Source: Engraulis encrasicolus
Taxonomy: Eukaryota > Chordata > Actinopteri > Clupeiformes > Engraulidae
DNA length: 64,000 bases
NCBI RefSeq assembly: GCF_034702125.1
Contig: NC_085869.1
Location: 53,124,884-53,188,883 of the forward strand
Direction of reading: 5' to 3'
Program-made: the position numbers and the translations under genes
In this document: piece by piece, positions 12,985-40,812 of the stretch
How positions within the stretch are numbered: position 1 is the stretch's first letter
Layout: each line of letters opens with the position of its first letter
The notes under the pieces: generated by a model
The model's input: the letters and a program-made list of their open reading frames with translations, nothing else
Told to the model about the DNA's origin: nothing
Databases searched by the model: none

Positions 12985-13800
12985 CATGAGCAATTACTTG
13001 GTGCCTTTGCTCTGGGTGTCCTGGCTTGGTCTGGGTCATCTTGTCTTGTCTGGCGTCTCAGGTCACAGAGCCTTTATGCCGTGCTTTCCCTTTATTTCTC
13101 GAAATGAGAGTAGGCTTATATACCAGTTGGTCCCAGTCAAATCTTACGCACATCCACTTTTAGCAGGGTGTAGAACCTTAAGTTCAATATAAGGTAAGGA
13201 TGAACCGCACACCGATGAGCTGCCTTTTAATCCGTTTTTATTTGTATGACATTTCGGAGGAAGGGCCGTGGTGGCCTGGGATGTCATGTCATGCAAATAA
13301 AAATGTATTAAGAGGGAGCTCATCGGTGCGCAGGTCATCCTTGCCTTGCTATATTACAATTGGTGCCTTTGCTCTGGATAGCCTGGTCTGTTCTGCCACT
13401 CTTGTTTTGTCTATAGTTGTCTGAGGTCGCAGTGTGTTTATACTGTGATTTTCCTTAGGCCTACCTATGTAGTTGCTATTCAATATACAAGTATTGCAAT
13501 TGTTGTCTTTGCGATGGTCTGGTCTGTTCTTATGTTTGTCCTTGTAATTACTATTCAGAAAGCCTATATTATATTATATAGTCTAGTCTAGTCTCGTCTG
13601 TTGTGCCACTCTTGTCACAGCATATTACTGTGTTTTGCTTTCCACTTCACCACTATTTTGTCTGGATGGTCCCTGTCTGTCCGGCCACTTGCAGTATGTC
13701 TTGTCTGGTGTCTGAGGTCACAGTGCCTTTACATTGTGTTTTTCTTTCACCATAATTGTCATTCAATACACTGTATTTCGATTTGTGTCTTTGCTCCTTA
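12985..13800. repeat. Degenerate tandem repeat
   Basis: Phrases such as TGGTGCCTTTGCTCTGG, GTCTGGTCTGTTCTGCCACT and GTCTGAGGTCACAGTGCCTT recur several times with variation, indicating a diverged tandem array. A palindromic element has inserted in it at 13196-13342. Confidence 0.5.
13196..13342. mobile_element. Near-perfect palindromic element (hairpin)
   Basis: Two arms of about 57 nt are inverted copies with few mismatches: the left arm starts AAGGATGAACCGCACACCGA and the right arm ends GCGCAGGTCATCCTT. The loop is about 33 nt. Translation of the opposite strands gives similar short peptides, as expected of a palindrome. It could be a foldback MITE. A transcript would form a long hairpin. 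Confidence 0.75.
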
Positions 13801-13864
13801 CAGGTTGACTATTGAAATTGTGTGCCTTTTTGTCAACGTTGCTATAGTGGCTGTGTTTTTCTTT

Positions 13865-13869
<5 letters not shown>

Positions 13870-13940
<71 letters not shown>
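13870..13940. repeat. (GA)n microsatellite
   Basis: About 35 perfect GA units. Confidence 0.97.
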
Positions 13941-13944
<4 letters not shown>

Positions 13945-15047
13945 GCAGGCATGCAAATCCTACAAACACTAGCATTTCAGCAGTAGTGGTAATGGGACGG
14001 AGGGTTTAAACTTCAACTTGTTGGGCCAGGGATAGGGGCTGATGGGGGTAGATGCAGTTAACTCGTGAGCCATTGCCATCTCCTTCCTCCTTAACACGCT
14101 CTGAGGCCCCAACTGGGTGAACGAGCGAGTGCCATCCTTGCAGCACGGATCCTATCTCTCAGCAGGGTGGCACTCTACTCTGTTCACTTCTCATGAAAGG
14201 ATGAAGAACATAGAGAAGAACACAGCAGCCGACAAGAGAGGAGTGGAAAGGAGATGATGATCGAGATGATGAGATTGGATTGAATAAAATTTGAATGCTC
14301 TTTTTATTTGCACACTTTCTAATTTACTCATTACAGAATATGGCTGTATAACTGGTTCAGAACGGTAAGAGAGATTGTAGATTTCACAATTGTGACATGA
14401 AAGTCAGGTGTTTTACTATCCACCTTGTGCTTATTCATCTTCATGGAACTGTAGGCCAAGTGTGCATTGCAGCTTTTGCATGAATGCATATAACTATCAT
14501 CTGGAGTTGAAGTGAACGAAAGGAATCATTTTCTAACGCCAAATGTTTATCTGCAACTGTCATGATGAAGGTGTAAATGGGATGTTGTGTGTGTAAAGAT
14601 GGTGTTTCCTGTAAATACTTCCTTGACAAGAAAAATGGAAACTGTTTCTGGAAAAGTGTGTGCAGAAGAATGTCAAAAATGTGTTAATTGTGCGTAACGT
14701 GTGGTGTTAAGAGCAGAGCTGTGGAGCTCTGTTGGATAGCTTTCCCCCTTGCAAATCCTTGAGGCCAAGGCACTGGACAGAGCTCCCAGGGGGTTGCCAT
14801 GGTTTCAGTGTTTTGAAAGAGCAGGGCATTAGCTGGGCCTTTATCCCCCTCAGCAGCCTTCAGCAGGTTATTAGTTCCTCTCCTGCTGTGAGTGAGCACC
14901 TTCCAAAAATATATAATCCAAATATGAATTTGACACCAGAACATTATGAATTATTCAAAGTTAATCAAACACAAATTCCTCAATCTTACATTACAAGAGT
15001 AATCTAGAGTAAACTCAATGAGTGTTCATATAATCCTCTTGGACACA
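13941..15047. other. Intergenic, no feature seen
   Basis: Unique-looking sequence without a recognisable exon, repeat or RNA gene. Confidence 0.35.
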
Positions 15048-15124
15048 CAAACACACACTCACACGGACAGACGCACGCACGCACGTTCGCACGCACGCAC
15101 GCACACACACACACACACACACAG
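15048..15124. repeat. CA/CGCA-rich microsatellite
   Basis: Short imperfect array that alternates ACACAC and GCACGCACGC units. Confidence 0.9.
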
Positions 15125-15726
15125 ACACACCTTTCTGTATGTACCACTTTGTCTCCCTTGTTTGTTAATGAGGCTCTCTGTAAAGCATTTCCTTGAGAGG
15201 TGCGATGGAGGCGGATGAGGATGGTCATGGATGAAAGACAAGGGGCAACAGAGGATGTGTGTCATCAGTGTGTCACACTCTCAGCAGGTACTCAAGTCTT
15301 TGTTGTGAAACAGAGGGCCACTTTCAATACTGAGACACAACGAAACCAGGTAATTTTCACCCACTACAAAAGGATCCTCTGATGTATCTGTGCCACTTAC
15401 TATTCCAATCTGGACTGGATCTGTTATAAATCTAATGTGTGCTGGTACCTTTCCTTTCCCCTACAAAACATAGAATCTTTTCTCACTTTACATTTTATGT
15501 GAAATACAAGGAATATGGCTCTATTTTCTGTCTTCCCCCTTTTGTTTGCTTGCTTTCCTGTATTGCAATGAAAGTAAATTAGATTAATGAATGTAATACA
15601 TGGTGATTATTCACTCATGCCGTGTAATAAAATGGGAAATCATGATTGATTTGTGCAAAACAGTTACAACTACACTTAACTGTAGATAACTCAGTGACTC
15701 ACAATAAACAGTACAAAGGCTAATAT

Positions 15727-15732
15727 TTTATT
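15727..15732 (-). terminator. Candidate sh3bp4 poly(A) signal
   Basis: An AATAAA hexamer on the minus strand about 2.4 kb downstream of the sh3bp4 stop codon, in AT-rich sequence of 3' UTR character. Its use is inferred; no transcript data are available here. Confidence 0.35.
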
Positions 15733-16572
15733 CCAAATGATAGTAGTCTCATAAACATGCAACATACTGTATAGTACAAATGTGCTGAATAAGCATACAG
15801 TACACAGCACTGAATCCAGCACAAATAAATGCATTAAACACAGTTCTCCAGACATTGTTGGCCTTTACATTTACAGTGTGTAGACATGATAAAGCATTAA
15901 ACCATAAACATCATCATAATCACTGTTTGATACAAAATGTACAAAAGACAGTCAAACAGTCAAATAAAGAACGTTTTTGCCTTAAATGAAACATATGGGC
16001 GAGAAGAGCGTAACATGGAATTGACCTTTTTGTCTGTAACAAATTAACTTGAATCAGTAAACATTTATATAGATATATAAACCATATACATTTGGCTGTC
16101 ATACATACTTTTAAATTTTTGAAATGCAGATGGTAATCTCATGTTTGCTTGTCTTAATGTCTTTTACAGTGTATGTAGTAAACAAAAAGTGTCGAAGTGG
16201 TTCAAAAAGTTTCGCAATATTCAAAAATATATATATATATTCTGTGCTGGCAAAACAAACAAACAAACAAAAACAATAATACAAAAATACATGAATAAGA
16301 ATACTGCGGATTTGGTGAAAATGAGCAAAACAGCCAAACATTATAAACAGCCAAACAGCCAAACATTATAAACAGCCAAACATTATAATCTGTAGTCCCA
16401 GGCAGAGACTACTCTTCACAAAACTGCTGAACCACAAACATTCATCTGTTTCGTCAATATTCCTCCTTGAGCTACAATATACTGTATGTAACCGAGGTTA
16501 TCCTGCATAGTCCAGACCTAGTCATGCAACTTCACAGGAAACTCCAGTATGGCGGACGTGCCATATCAAATC

Positions 16573-16685
16573 CAGGGGTGCATTTCTCGAAACTGTAGTT
16601 GTTGGCTGCAAATTTTGCAATTTCCCGTTGGCAAATACTCAAGTTGTTGTTGGCTAACAACTACACTTTCGAGAAACACAACTCA
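16573..16685. mobile_element. Short foldback MITE
   Basis: Inverted arms TTTCTCGAAACTGTAGTTGT and CAACTACACTTTCGAGAAA lie at the two ends with a loop of about 40 bp, giving a 110-bp hairpin-forming element. Confidence 0.65.
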
Positions 16686-17910
16686 GGCTTCCAGAAAAGC
16701 AGTGTATCGTTATGAGGTTTACTAACGTCCCATGCCGAGCTCTGCTAGCTTGCTTCTGTTACACTGCCTCACCACCCTAAACCTCACCCCCATTCGGGTC
16801 ACGGCACCACTGTAACAGTTCAGACCCTGTGTCGAACCCTCTTTATCGCAGCACACTCCAGTGTGGGAGGCAGACACACTATCAAATGAGCTATAATACT
16901 AGCCAGGCTGTGCCCCCTAGTGACGCAACAGCTTCAGCGTTGCTACCAGTCAGGTCAAGAGTCAATGCAAGTACTTTCTGATTTCCCGCAAATACGGGAA
17001 CTCCTCCCACTTTGTTGGGAAGCTAACAATCATTAGCAAACCAAGGGAGGTCATTTGGGAAATGCTGTTTGTGAAATGTTAATTGTCATGCTCTTGGTCA
17101 GACCAAGTCTCGAAGAGATTTGAAAGTCGATGATAATCAGGCTACTATAATACGGCCTTCCAGCAAAGTTAGTAACACATCTGTACAATGCCTCTGGGAT
17201 TACTAAGGTTCCACATAAATGCTCTTAGCTGGCACCTACTGTATTTCAGTCACTCCTAGCTAGGCAAGAACACGACAGCACTGTAACTGAGGGCCTCCTC
17301 TGCAGTCCAGAACCAGTCTCCAACCCACCACCTCGCAGCAATGCCAGGCTCACATGCCAGCCAACAAGAGGGCTAAAAGCTGAGCATCTTGCTAAGTTAG
17401 TAGCATATCTGTATGAGGCTTTGGGAGGGAAGTTCACTAACGTTCCATGCCGAGGTCTGCTAGCTGGCATTCGTTTCAGTAGCAACAGTTCCAAGTAGGA
17501 CAACCTCTATATGACTCAAGAAAGAGACTTCCATCGGGATAGGTCAGATGGGTAAGCCTTGATGCACAAATTGCACAAAATATGCACAGTTCAAGTTAAT
17601 CCGCATGTGTGTAGAGTTACTCTTGTGAGGGGAAGAAAAGTGTCACATATTGGGAATAAAGCAGTGAGGAAGCAGAGTGGTGTAACAGCAGAGGTAGAGG
17701 CAGTCAAAAGATGCGTAAGGGCAGACACAGTGGCTAAAGTGTTGGAAAGTGCAGTGTGTGTATGAGAGAGAGAGAGATAGAGAGAGAGAAAAAAATGTGT
17801 TTGTGCGTGTGAATATGAGTGACAGAGAGTGTGCGTGTATGTTAATGTGCATGCGTGTGTGTTAATGTATCTGTGTTTACAGTACAGATCCGCACACACA
17901 GGTGTGTGTT

Positions 17911-17941
<31 letters not shown>

Positions 17942-18023
17942 ATGTGCGCATGCTTGTGTAGTTAGTATCTGTGAGTGTGTGCAAGCGTTTCTATGTGTGT
18001 GTTTCTTAGCAGCACCCGTCCTG

Positions 18024-18024
<1 letters not shown>

Positions 18025-18116
<92 letters not shown>
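18025..18116. repeat. (CA)46 microsatellite, (UG)46 in sh3bp4 3' UTR
   Basis: A perfect CA array 26 bp downstream of the sh3bp4 stop codon. In the sense of that gene the mRNA would carry (UG)46 almost directly after its coding region. Confidence 0.95.
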
Positions 18117-18117
<1 letters not shown>

Positions 18118-18142
18118 CTCAGACAAGGGCTGGGGCTGTGGC

Positions 18143-33526
<15,384 letters not shown>

Positions 33527-33624
33527 TTTGGTTGTTCAGTCAATCCCAGTTGTGTCTGCTAGGTCCCCCCCTTTCTTGCCACTGGCACATGTCAAGCTCT
33601 ACTAGTAGTGCCCATCCATATTGT
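33527..33624 (-). other. sh3bp4 5' UTR part of exon, with three short upstream ORFs
   Basis: A strong acceptor (polypyrimidine tract ending TTCTTTTCAG, AG at 33625-33626) places the exon start at 33624. The 98-nt leader contains ATGs at 33619, 33615 and 33590; all terminate before the main ATG, after 5, 7 and 16 codons. Confidence 0.7.
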
Positions 33625-34687
33625 CTGAAAAGAAGAAACAGGAAATGTTAAGAACATGAACACAATATAGTGGAAAGGTTAAGGGCAGGCTATGATTGTG
33701 TTGCTTTCAGTGTGGCAATGCAGTCAAAAAGGAATGTACATGACACTACAAGCTACAGTTTCGCAAGCTAACATGAATGATTGCTTTCATGACACACAAT
33801 ATACTTCAACATGTCCATGAAAATGAATGAATTGTAGAAAACTGGGAGATGGGCATTTGAATTGGCATAGTTGCTACTGAGTAAATTGTCTTTTCACAGT
33901 TGCGAAAGGACATAGGCCTATTAAATATAATGTGTGTAATACTGTTGTTTATGTGCTGGGTTTATAGCTGTCCCTCGTGGTCTCTATGGCCTTTAATAGA
34001 ATCATCACTCTCTTAGTAATATAAATCAAGACTTTGGGGGGAAAGAATATGTAAAACATGCACTAATTGTAAAAAGTGTATCTCTTGTGGCAGTAATACA
34101 ACATGATGCTGATTTGTTGTTTTGTTTACTGTACTGTACAAATATTCTCTCTGGAGACAGCCAAGTGCATTAGAAAAGAAAACAGGATGATACACAAACA
34201 GCAGCAGCAGAGCATACTGAAGCTTTAGGCTATGTCTCTCTTATGACTTTAAAATGGTCTGTCACTAGACAAACATTGAACGATGGAATGAGGCATGACA
34301 CATTAGCGCTAGATGCAGTAAACAAGTTCAGTGTCTGGGCAAGTCTCAGACATCCTGCATTCTTGAGAGCTGGTAAAAAGTTACCTTGAGGTAACAGTGA
34401 TCTTGCTGAACTTCAAAGAGCTTCGATGTGCTATCATACCCTGTGCTCTGAAGTGAGAACATTTCTTTGCATGTTTCATAACTAGAACCAGGCCTGATTT
34501 ATTATTATTACGCTAATGCATTAGCCCTTTGAGTAGCCACATTTCACATCTGGCCTTTTTCTGCATGCATGACTAACAGGCACTGCTGACTAGTGCATAT
34601 TAAGGCATGAGAAACTAAGAGCATTTTACTTAAATGAACTGAAATAGAACTATCTTTAAAATGTAAGTCCTATGTATGCATGTGATG

Positions 34688-35058
34688 TAGGGGTGGGCGA
34701 TATGGCAAAAATGTTGTATCACGATTTTTTAACATGAAATCACGATATCGATTTTTTATCACGATCTTCCATCCAAAAAATAAAAACAACAAAAAACAAC
34801 TTTCATATACCTGCAATTTGCAGTCAATAAAATGTTAACACACTGATGATACTCTCATAAAGTGTACAAGTGGAAAACAATAATGTAAAGAATAAAGTGA
34901 AGACAACAACACAAGTGAGAAAACGTCACTCTGATACTGATAATAAACATCTTCACTGCAAGACGATCTATACGATTTCTCCACTTTGGCAGATTCGAGA
35001 CGATATTTTACTCAATATCGCGATTCACGATATAATATCGTCATATCGCCCACCCCTA
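34688..35058. mobile_element. hAT-type MITE (TAGGGGTGGGCGATA ends)
   Basis: Ends TAGGGGTGGGCGATAT and ATATCGCCCACCCCTA are perfect inverted repeats, with further inverted ATATCG-rich sequence inside. The 8-mer ATGTGATG flanks both sides (34680-34687 and 35059-35066). The 371-bp interior is non-coding. Confidence 0.92.
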
Positions 35059-36429
35059 ATGTGATGTGATACAAAATGTATGCATGTGATGTGAAAGTCA
35101 GGTAGGCTATGTGGAGCAGTTTTTACTATTAGTGTAGGAGGTTCGTAAAACAGCTAGTACCAGTCTACATATAAATACAGATCCTCTGTTATAACCTTAT
35201 CACAACCAGAAAGGTAATGTTCAAATCATACTATGTTAATTTACAGGCTTTGTAATGTCATTTCAATGTTATTAAGCTGTAGGCTAGTTGAGAGTGTTTT
35301 CAGCAAAGAATGACTAAAAGCCCTTACGAGTGGTCCATCTGAGAGGATGTAAGAAGCTGCAATATCCCTGTCCAATAATATTCTGTCCAATGCAGTGATC
35401 TTTCTTCCCGGCAAATAAGACAGCCCTCAGGGTCTCCAAGGATGCAGCCACTGGAGACAAATGACTCATTACACAAGAGGCCGTGCCGAAAGCCCAAAGA
35501 TTCAGCACTGGGGATATAGGCCATCATGTTTACCACAAACCTGACTAATACAACTACGTACTTAATTTTGCACCATAGAAAGTTGGTGTCTGTAGTGCCA
35601 AGAGTCCAAGTAGAGATCCTTTTTTAGTATAGTTTAGTTCACTTTATTGGCTTATTTGACAGCGGCCATGTATTGGACAGTTCCAGTACCAGAGTTAGCT
35701 TTGTTGAATGAAAGGATTAGGCCTTCTACTGGACCTTATCTACCAGTAGCTCATGTTGAAAATCCTTTACCATAGAGTCATTGCTACAGTTATTGCAAGG
35801 CTTGGAAGTAAGATGCTGATAATATATCAGGTCCCCAAACCACCACCTATCTTCCCACACGCACGCACACGCACACACGCACACACACACACACACACGC
35901 CATTAACTAATGCTGGAGGAGCAGCTGATCTTGAATCACATGCCGACCCATTTACACAATGAGCCCTCCGCTACTACCTAACAATGAGTTTGTGTCATTA
36001 TGGTTGCCCAGTGCCCAGTAGCCTACTGTAATTGGAGGAGAATACAATCATTCAGCCTTGTTGAAAATATACTCTAAATGGACATTCGACTTAGTTATGT
36101 TACAAAGTATCTCGAAATGAGCCTACTGCTCTTGTGTGAATGGAACATGCTACAGGTTGACAACCAGCCATCCGTAGGCTAATCCCAAATACACCTGTAC
36201 ACATTTTGCCTAATAAGTCAGTGGGTTTTTTTTCCCCAGGAGGGCAATTGCTTGACAACTGTTTGTGTTAGGCCAGGTCGTGTCAAATGCCATCTACCAC
36301 GGGGAAGAAAACGACATAATAGACCTGAAACACATAAAAACGATCGTTTAGCACTTTGCATCTTGAAGGCCAGGCGTATCCCTTTCATTCCGAGCGCGCA
36401 TCAACTGTTCGGATATAAGTGGAATGTTT

Positions 36430-36452
36430 GATGCCATGGCAACGGACGTCAC
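36430..36452. promoter_or_regulatory. RFX X-box-like and CRE-like motif pair
   Basis: GATGCCATGGCAAC differs at one position from the palindromic X-box GTTGCCATGGCAAC bound by RFX factors. One base later follows GACGTCAC, one mismatch from a CRE. The location is about 0.45 kb inside the putative first intron of sh3bp4. Function is inferred from motif match only. Confidence 0.3.
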
Positions 36453-36881
36453 GCTTTTGAGCACTGTCCAACTTGCTTGGTAGTCGAGGAACCAAGGCTG
36501 TTTTGTTTCTTGCAAACCTGTATTGATTATGAAAATGAGCATAACGTTATCTGTACGGAGTTTAGAACTCTAACCCCTTCAACAGTCGAATCATTCGGAA
36601 TGGTTTAGCCACAGCTCTGTTGCATTCAGCCAAATGTTTCCCCATGTTTGAATTGTGGCCTTTGGTTGTTACGACCATTCATACTCGATTTAGCCCACTC
36701 TTACAGTGAAATACAGATTTAAAAAAAATTCCTAAAAATTCCGTAACCTATGGTAATTATATTCTCACTTTCCCCAGCCACCTCTCAAAAAGACAACTAT
36801 AATCAACTAGAATCATTTGCGACTGGCGCGCAATTTACGCACACAGTAGGAAGCCCCCAAAAGTGAAACATTTTAACTTAC

Positions 36882-37050
36882 CTAGACGGGAATGGCCACT
36901 TTGCACGTACACATGCTAAACCTCCGGTCTTGTACCCTTTTTTCCTCCGTGTGTTACTTTGTGATGCACGGTCACTTGGCGAAGTCCCCTTGGAGAAGCC
37001 AAAGCCATGCTGATGTCACGACTTCTGGGAGGAGCGAATGCTGATAAAGG
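36882..37050 (-). other. Candidate non-coding first exon and promoter of sh3bp4
   Basis: On the minus strand CCCGTCTAG|GTAAGT is a near-consensus donor (GT at 36880-36881) next to CpG-containing sequence, 3.3 kb upstream of the strong acceptor at 33625. The transcription start is not defined, so the right edge is arbitrary. Confidence 0.35.
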
Positions 37051-38484
37051 ATCCCATTTCCAGTTAAATGTTTCCTAGTCACAATTATTCGGTGAATATT
37101 TCAGGGAAAACTGATTCACCAAAATGAATGAATGACTATTGAGTGACAAAATAATAGTTTTCTATTCTTTATAATATTCACACAGACAAATATTTCCAAA
37201 GACACTGGCTAGCCTACTGCTCAGATTGACCCTTATCGATATTTCAGAACGCGTCGTTGTATGGTTTCCTCAGGTTAACAAAGATCCACTCTTTCATTTA
37301 TTAATTTCGCAGGAAGATTAAAAAAAAAAACTTGTTCCCCACTTTTTTTCTGTAGGCAATAGCACCACCTTATGGACAAATATGCCTACTCCTTGGCAGT
37401 CACTAGCGCGCGCACACACGCACTAGAGAGACGCACGTGTAAATTGCATTACACACATTGTCGCATTTCCTAACCCTGGCAAGTTTGAAGAAGGGAAACA
37501 AACTCTTATGCAGTACACCTTAAAGGTGCACAGTACAATATTTCGTAGTTTATTTCCAGAAGCCTATTCACAAATGTTAGGCCTACCTTTTCACGAATAC
37601 TTATCACCACCATCAAATGTATTCATTATGCCTGCAGTGCAGTCCTTGTCCTAGTGTGCTCATACTAGTAAATATTAGTTTATTCTGTAGTACATATTCA
37701 TGAAAAGATCAAAATTGGCAATAGGCAGAACAGTTTCAATGAGCCACCATCCTACACATTGCACCTTCGAAGACATCATAGGACAAGCCTCGTCCTCAAT
37801 TGAATCTGTCTGTCTGTCTGTCTGTCTGTCTCCCCCACCCCCCCTCTCTCTCCAAGTAGGTTGACCCACCTAGTCAAAGAAAACTTGATGCTTGCTGTTT
37901 GCAAGGAGCATATAGTGGCCACTGGGCAGTAGTAGCATGTGACGAGTACATTCCAACGTGCAGTAATAATCTGGTAATGTGCAAGCTATGTGTGAAAACA
38001 CTGACTTTGTGACGGTATGTGGGCACACTGCCTACTTACAAATTTTGTCCACACACAAAAAAAGGTAGGCCTGTGACATTTGAAAACTCTAACACACTCA
38101 TATTTCACCACTACGTCTCAAGTTAGCAATACCTAACACTAATCATTATCTTTGACATGTTTTGCAAATGTATTACACACTTTGTTAGATTAGAAAGCTT
38201 CTGCTTCATTTTGGTGGAGTGAGAAGCTGATTTAGCATTTTGTGTGTTCAGTAGTTGTTTATGTTTGCAAGATTTGGGGGGAATATACTGCAAGTGAGAA
38301 AAAAATGTGTGAAAGCAATTGACACAAAACCTGAAAGAATATATTATTATCATTCTTTCCAGTTACAAAGTAATGAATGATATTGCATTATATTGCATGG
38401 TCAGACCAACTTGGAGTTAGGCCTATTTATGTTCACGTAGGCACAACCTCTGGCACATGCAAAGTAAATGGAAGCGCGCATATC

Positions 38485-38790
38485 AAGATTCAAGATTCAA
38501 GATTCAAGATTTGTTTATTCTACGTCTTATTGTAGGTTTGAAGACGATAAAGAGTAAAATGGTAATAAATATTTATTTTTTTTAAGAGGGGGGGCGGGGT
38601 GCAAAGAAAGTGCCTTGTTGTCTTCACATGAGTTCAGCAATCTAACTGCTTGGTGAAAGACTTCGGAGTCTGGTAGTGTGAGCTTTCAGGCTTCTATACC
38701 GTTTACCAGATGGTAATATCTCAAACAGTTCATGGTTGGGATGACTAGGATCATTCAAGATTTGTTTTGCCTTCCTAAGGCATCTTCCCT
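38485..38790. repeat. Decayed interspersed repeat with CAAGATT tandem edge
   Basis: Starts with four tandem TCAAGAT units and continues with a body (AACTGCTTGGTGAAAGACTT, GATGGTAATATCTCAAACAG, TTTGCCTTCCTAAGGCATC) that resembles a widespread fish repeat known to me. Family name not assigned. Confidence 0.45.
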
Positions 38791-39227
38791 CAAATCATTC
38801 TAGAATGTGGAATATTAATCATATAGAAGCGTATTGCTGTAGCCTACAGTATATTACGTATAAGTCTGTGCTGTTAGCATAACCTTTAACATCATTCTCT
38901 TAGGTGAGGGGCATTGTCATGCTTATGAGGTCATGTAACATGAAGATATTGTTTACTCTTGATTGAACGAAGTAGATAATTAGGCCTACATTGTGGACAA
39001 TTTTACCCATAACATAAAAAGAATACATTGAATGCATTCTTTTCTCTGTAATTAAGATTTTAAAAATCACACAAAATGAGATAATTCTATTGCAGTGGTC
39101 CATAATGCCTCAAGGGCAATGTCTCCTCTTTTCACATGTATGTGGAGGATAGGAATATAATCTGTTCACAAATGAATGTGTTGTCACACTCGGCAATAGA
39201 CACAGGTCACATTATTCTTCAAAATAG

Positions 39228-39365
39228 CCCCTTAACGCACACCGTTCCAATGGAATTCTGTAACAGCCACAGGAAAATCTTTACTACCACTGTAATACAC
39301 AACTATGACAATACCCAGGACCTTTAATAATATATGACGACTTGGTCATTGTCATTCTGGTTTCA
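39228..39365 (+). repeat. Interspersed repeat, CCCNTAATGCACGCC family (copy 3)
   Basis: Contains AGCCCCTTAACGCACACCGT, ACTATGACAATACC and GGACCTTTAATAATA, in the order seen in the copies at 18475 and 27000. Confidence 0.5.
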
Positions 39366-39369
39366 GTAC

Positions 39370-39656
39370 ACTTTTCTTATTGGGTCATTTTACTTGATTC
39401 TCATACGTTTGCGTTTGCTGTCACTCATCAATGTCAAATGCTCATGTATTATTTATTACTGCGTCACTTTACTGTTATTGGTCCATCACTGTTACTTGTC
39501 CTGTCTTGCACTTTGATGTCCGTCTGTAAATGTCAGTCCTGTGTATCTCTATGTCCTTCATGGTATAGCGACATAAATGTAATTTTAATTTCCTTGTATA
39601 ACCTGTGCATATGAAGAAACTGACAATAAAAGCTGACTTGACTTGACTTGACTTGA
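39370..39656 (+). repeat. LINE-like 3' end with (TTGAC)n tail
   Basis: Ends GAAACTGACAATAAAAGCTG followed by four tandem GACTT units. A polyadenylation-like AATAAA next to a short tandem tail is typical of the 3' ends of several fish LINE families. No coding part is preserved. Confidence 0.45.
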
Positions 39657-39939
39657 TGTCCGATTTCAATAGCATTGTTTCTGACCAGCAGAGGGAGTAA
39701 TTGTTCCATCCATGGTTTTAACCTTGTCTGCACTAGGAGGTTGTCTGATGTAGCCTGCTGCCCCCACCATCACATGTGCATTAGCCAGCAGAGAGGAGAA
39801 CACACTGGGGGTGTTTACAGATGGACCGGAGCATATTGTTTACGATGGGAGTTCACCTTGGGGGGAAAAAAATAACACACGTGACACACAAGCTCTCTCA
39901 GCACGGTTGCTGAATCAACGGAAATTGGTATGTGCACTT

Positions 39940-40076
39940 ATCCAATAACGGTAAAGGCCAAGCGTTTAGCAGGAGGCTCTTTGTCCAAAGTGACTTACAC
40001 ATACTGAACATGTATGCCCACCTGTCTGGGTATCCATCCCAGGTCAGTTGCTTACACAGCAACCGAGTTCTACCGG

Positions 40077-40078
<2 letters not shown>
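39940..40078 (-). repeat. tRNA-derived SINE fragment
   Basis: The minus strand ends with TGTAAGTCACTTTGGACAAA, the fish SINE tail. The head side (TTGCTTACACAGCAACCGAG on the plus strand) abuts a GT microsatellite. Confidence 0.5.
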
Positions 40079-40163
<85 letters not shown>

Positions 40164-40196
40164 GCGTGCGTGTATGTGTGTGTGTGTGTGTGTGTT
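40079..40196. repeat. (GT)n microsatellite
   Basis: GT array with CG interruptions near its right end. Confidence 0.96.
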
Positions 40197-40812
40197 TCAT
40201 TCCATGAAACACATAAATACAAGATAAAATAAATGCAGGAATTATTTAGATTTTTTTTAACTACCCAAAGTGGAACCAATTGAAGCTTGGGTAAACAAGA
40301 TATTGTTTTGCATTGTATTGCAATTATGACACTATCTATCTAAATGTATCACAAAATTTGCCCTCCGGGGGCCCTATGGCAACCTGTAGTCTAGGGGCCC
40401 CAGGACATCTTAATCCGACCCTGGACACAATTTATGGGACTGAATGGCAACAAATGTGCTTTAATGATGTAGGCCTAGATGGATCGTCTGTGACAGTTAA
40501 ATTCTTGTTTTTTTTATACCCCACGCAGTCACAAAGCACAACTGCAAGAATAACAATTAGAGTTATATGTAATTAAACTGACAATCATTTCTAAAATAAA
40601 ATATGGTGTTCTCAAAATAGAACTCACTTTCAAAGCATAAGCACACAACCAATTTAGCAGTTTGTTGTCACTTACTGTCATTTTACTCCGTGGAGATGTG
40701 ATTGCACTGCCACATTCTCTATCATCCATCTGTTGAAGTGCTGTTAACATGAGGGACCAAACTCTGCGGTAACTCCACAACATTGCATTGGATACAAAAC
40801 TATGCTGTCAGT

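Larger units (their letters stand above)
15733..18142 (-). other. Presumed 3' UTR of sh3bp4
   Basis: Sequence immediately downstream of the sh3bp4 stop on the minus strand. It holds a 46-unit (TG)n tract, a further GT/GC-rich stretch at about 17899-17945, a miniature element at 16573-16685, and two similar words near 16725 and 17440 (ACGTCCCATGCCGAG and ACGTTCCATGCCGAG) that mark another repeated segment. No open frame with a recognisable domain is present. Confidence 0.4.
33627..36881 (-). other. Putative 5' intron of sh3bp4, no gene seen
   Basis: Apart from the hAT-type element at 34688-35058, a short CA/CGCA array near 35862-35898 and the X-box/CRE-like site at 36430-36452, I see no exon or RNA gene. 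Confidence 0.4.
37051..40812. other. Intergenic between sh3bp4 and the immune-receptor gene
   Basis: No gene recognised. It contains a short (TCTG)n array near 37807-37830 and the interspersed repeats listed separately; the remainder is AT-rich and featureless to me. Confidence 0.4.

Noticed and set aside
37807..37830. Short direct repeats considered as a CRISPR-like array
   Set aside because: Simple contiguous TCTG units with no unique spacers, in a vertebrate genome.
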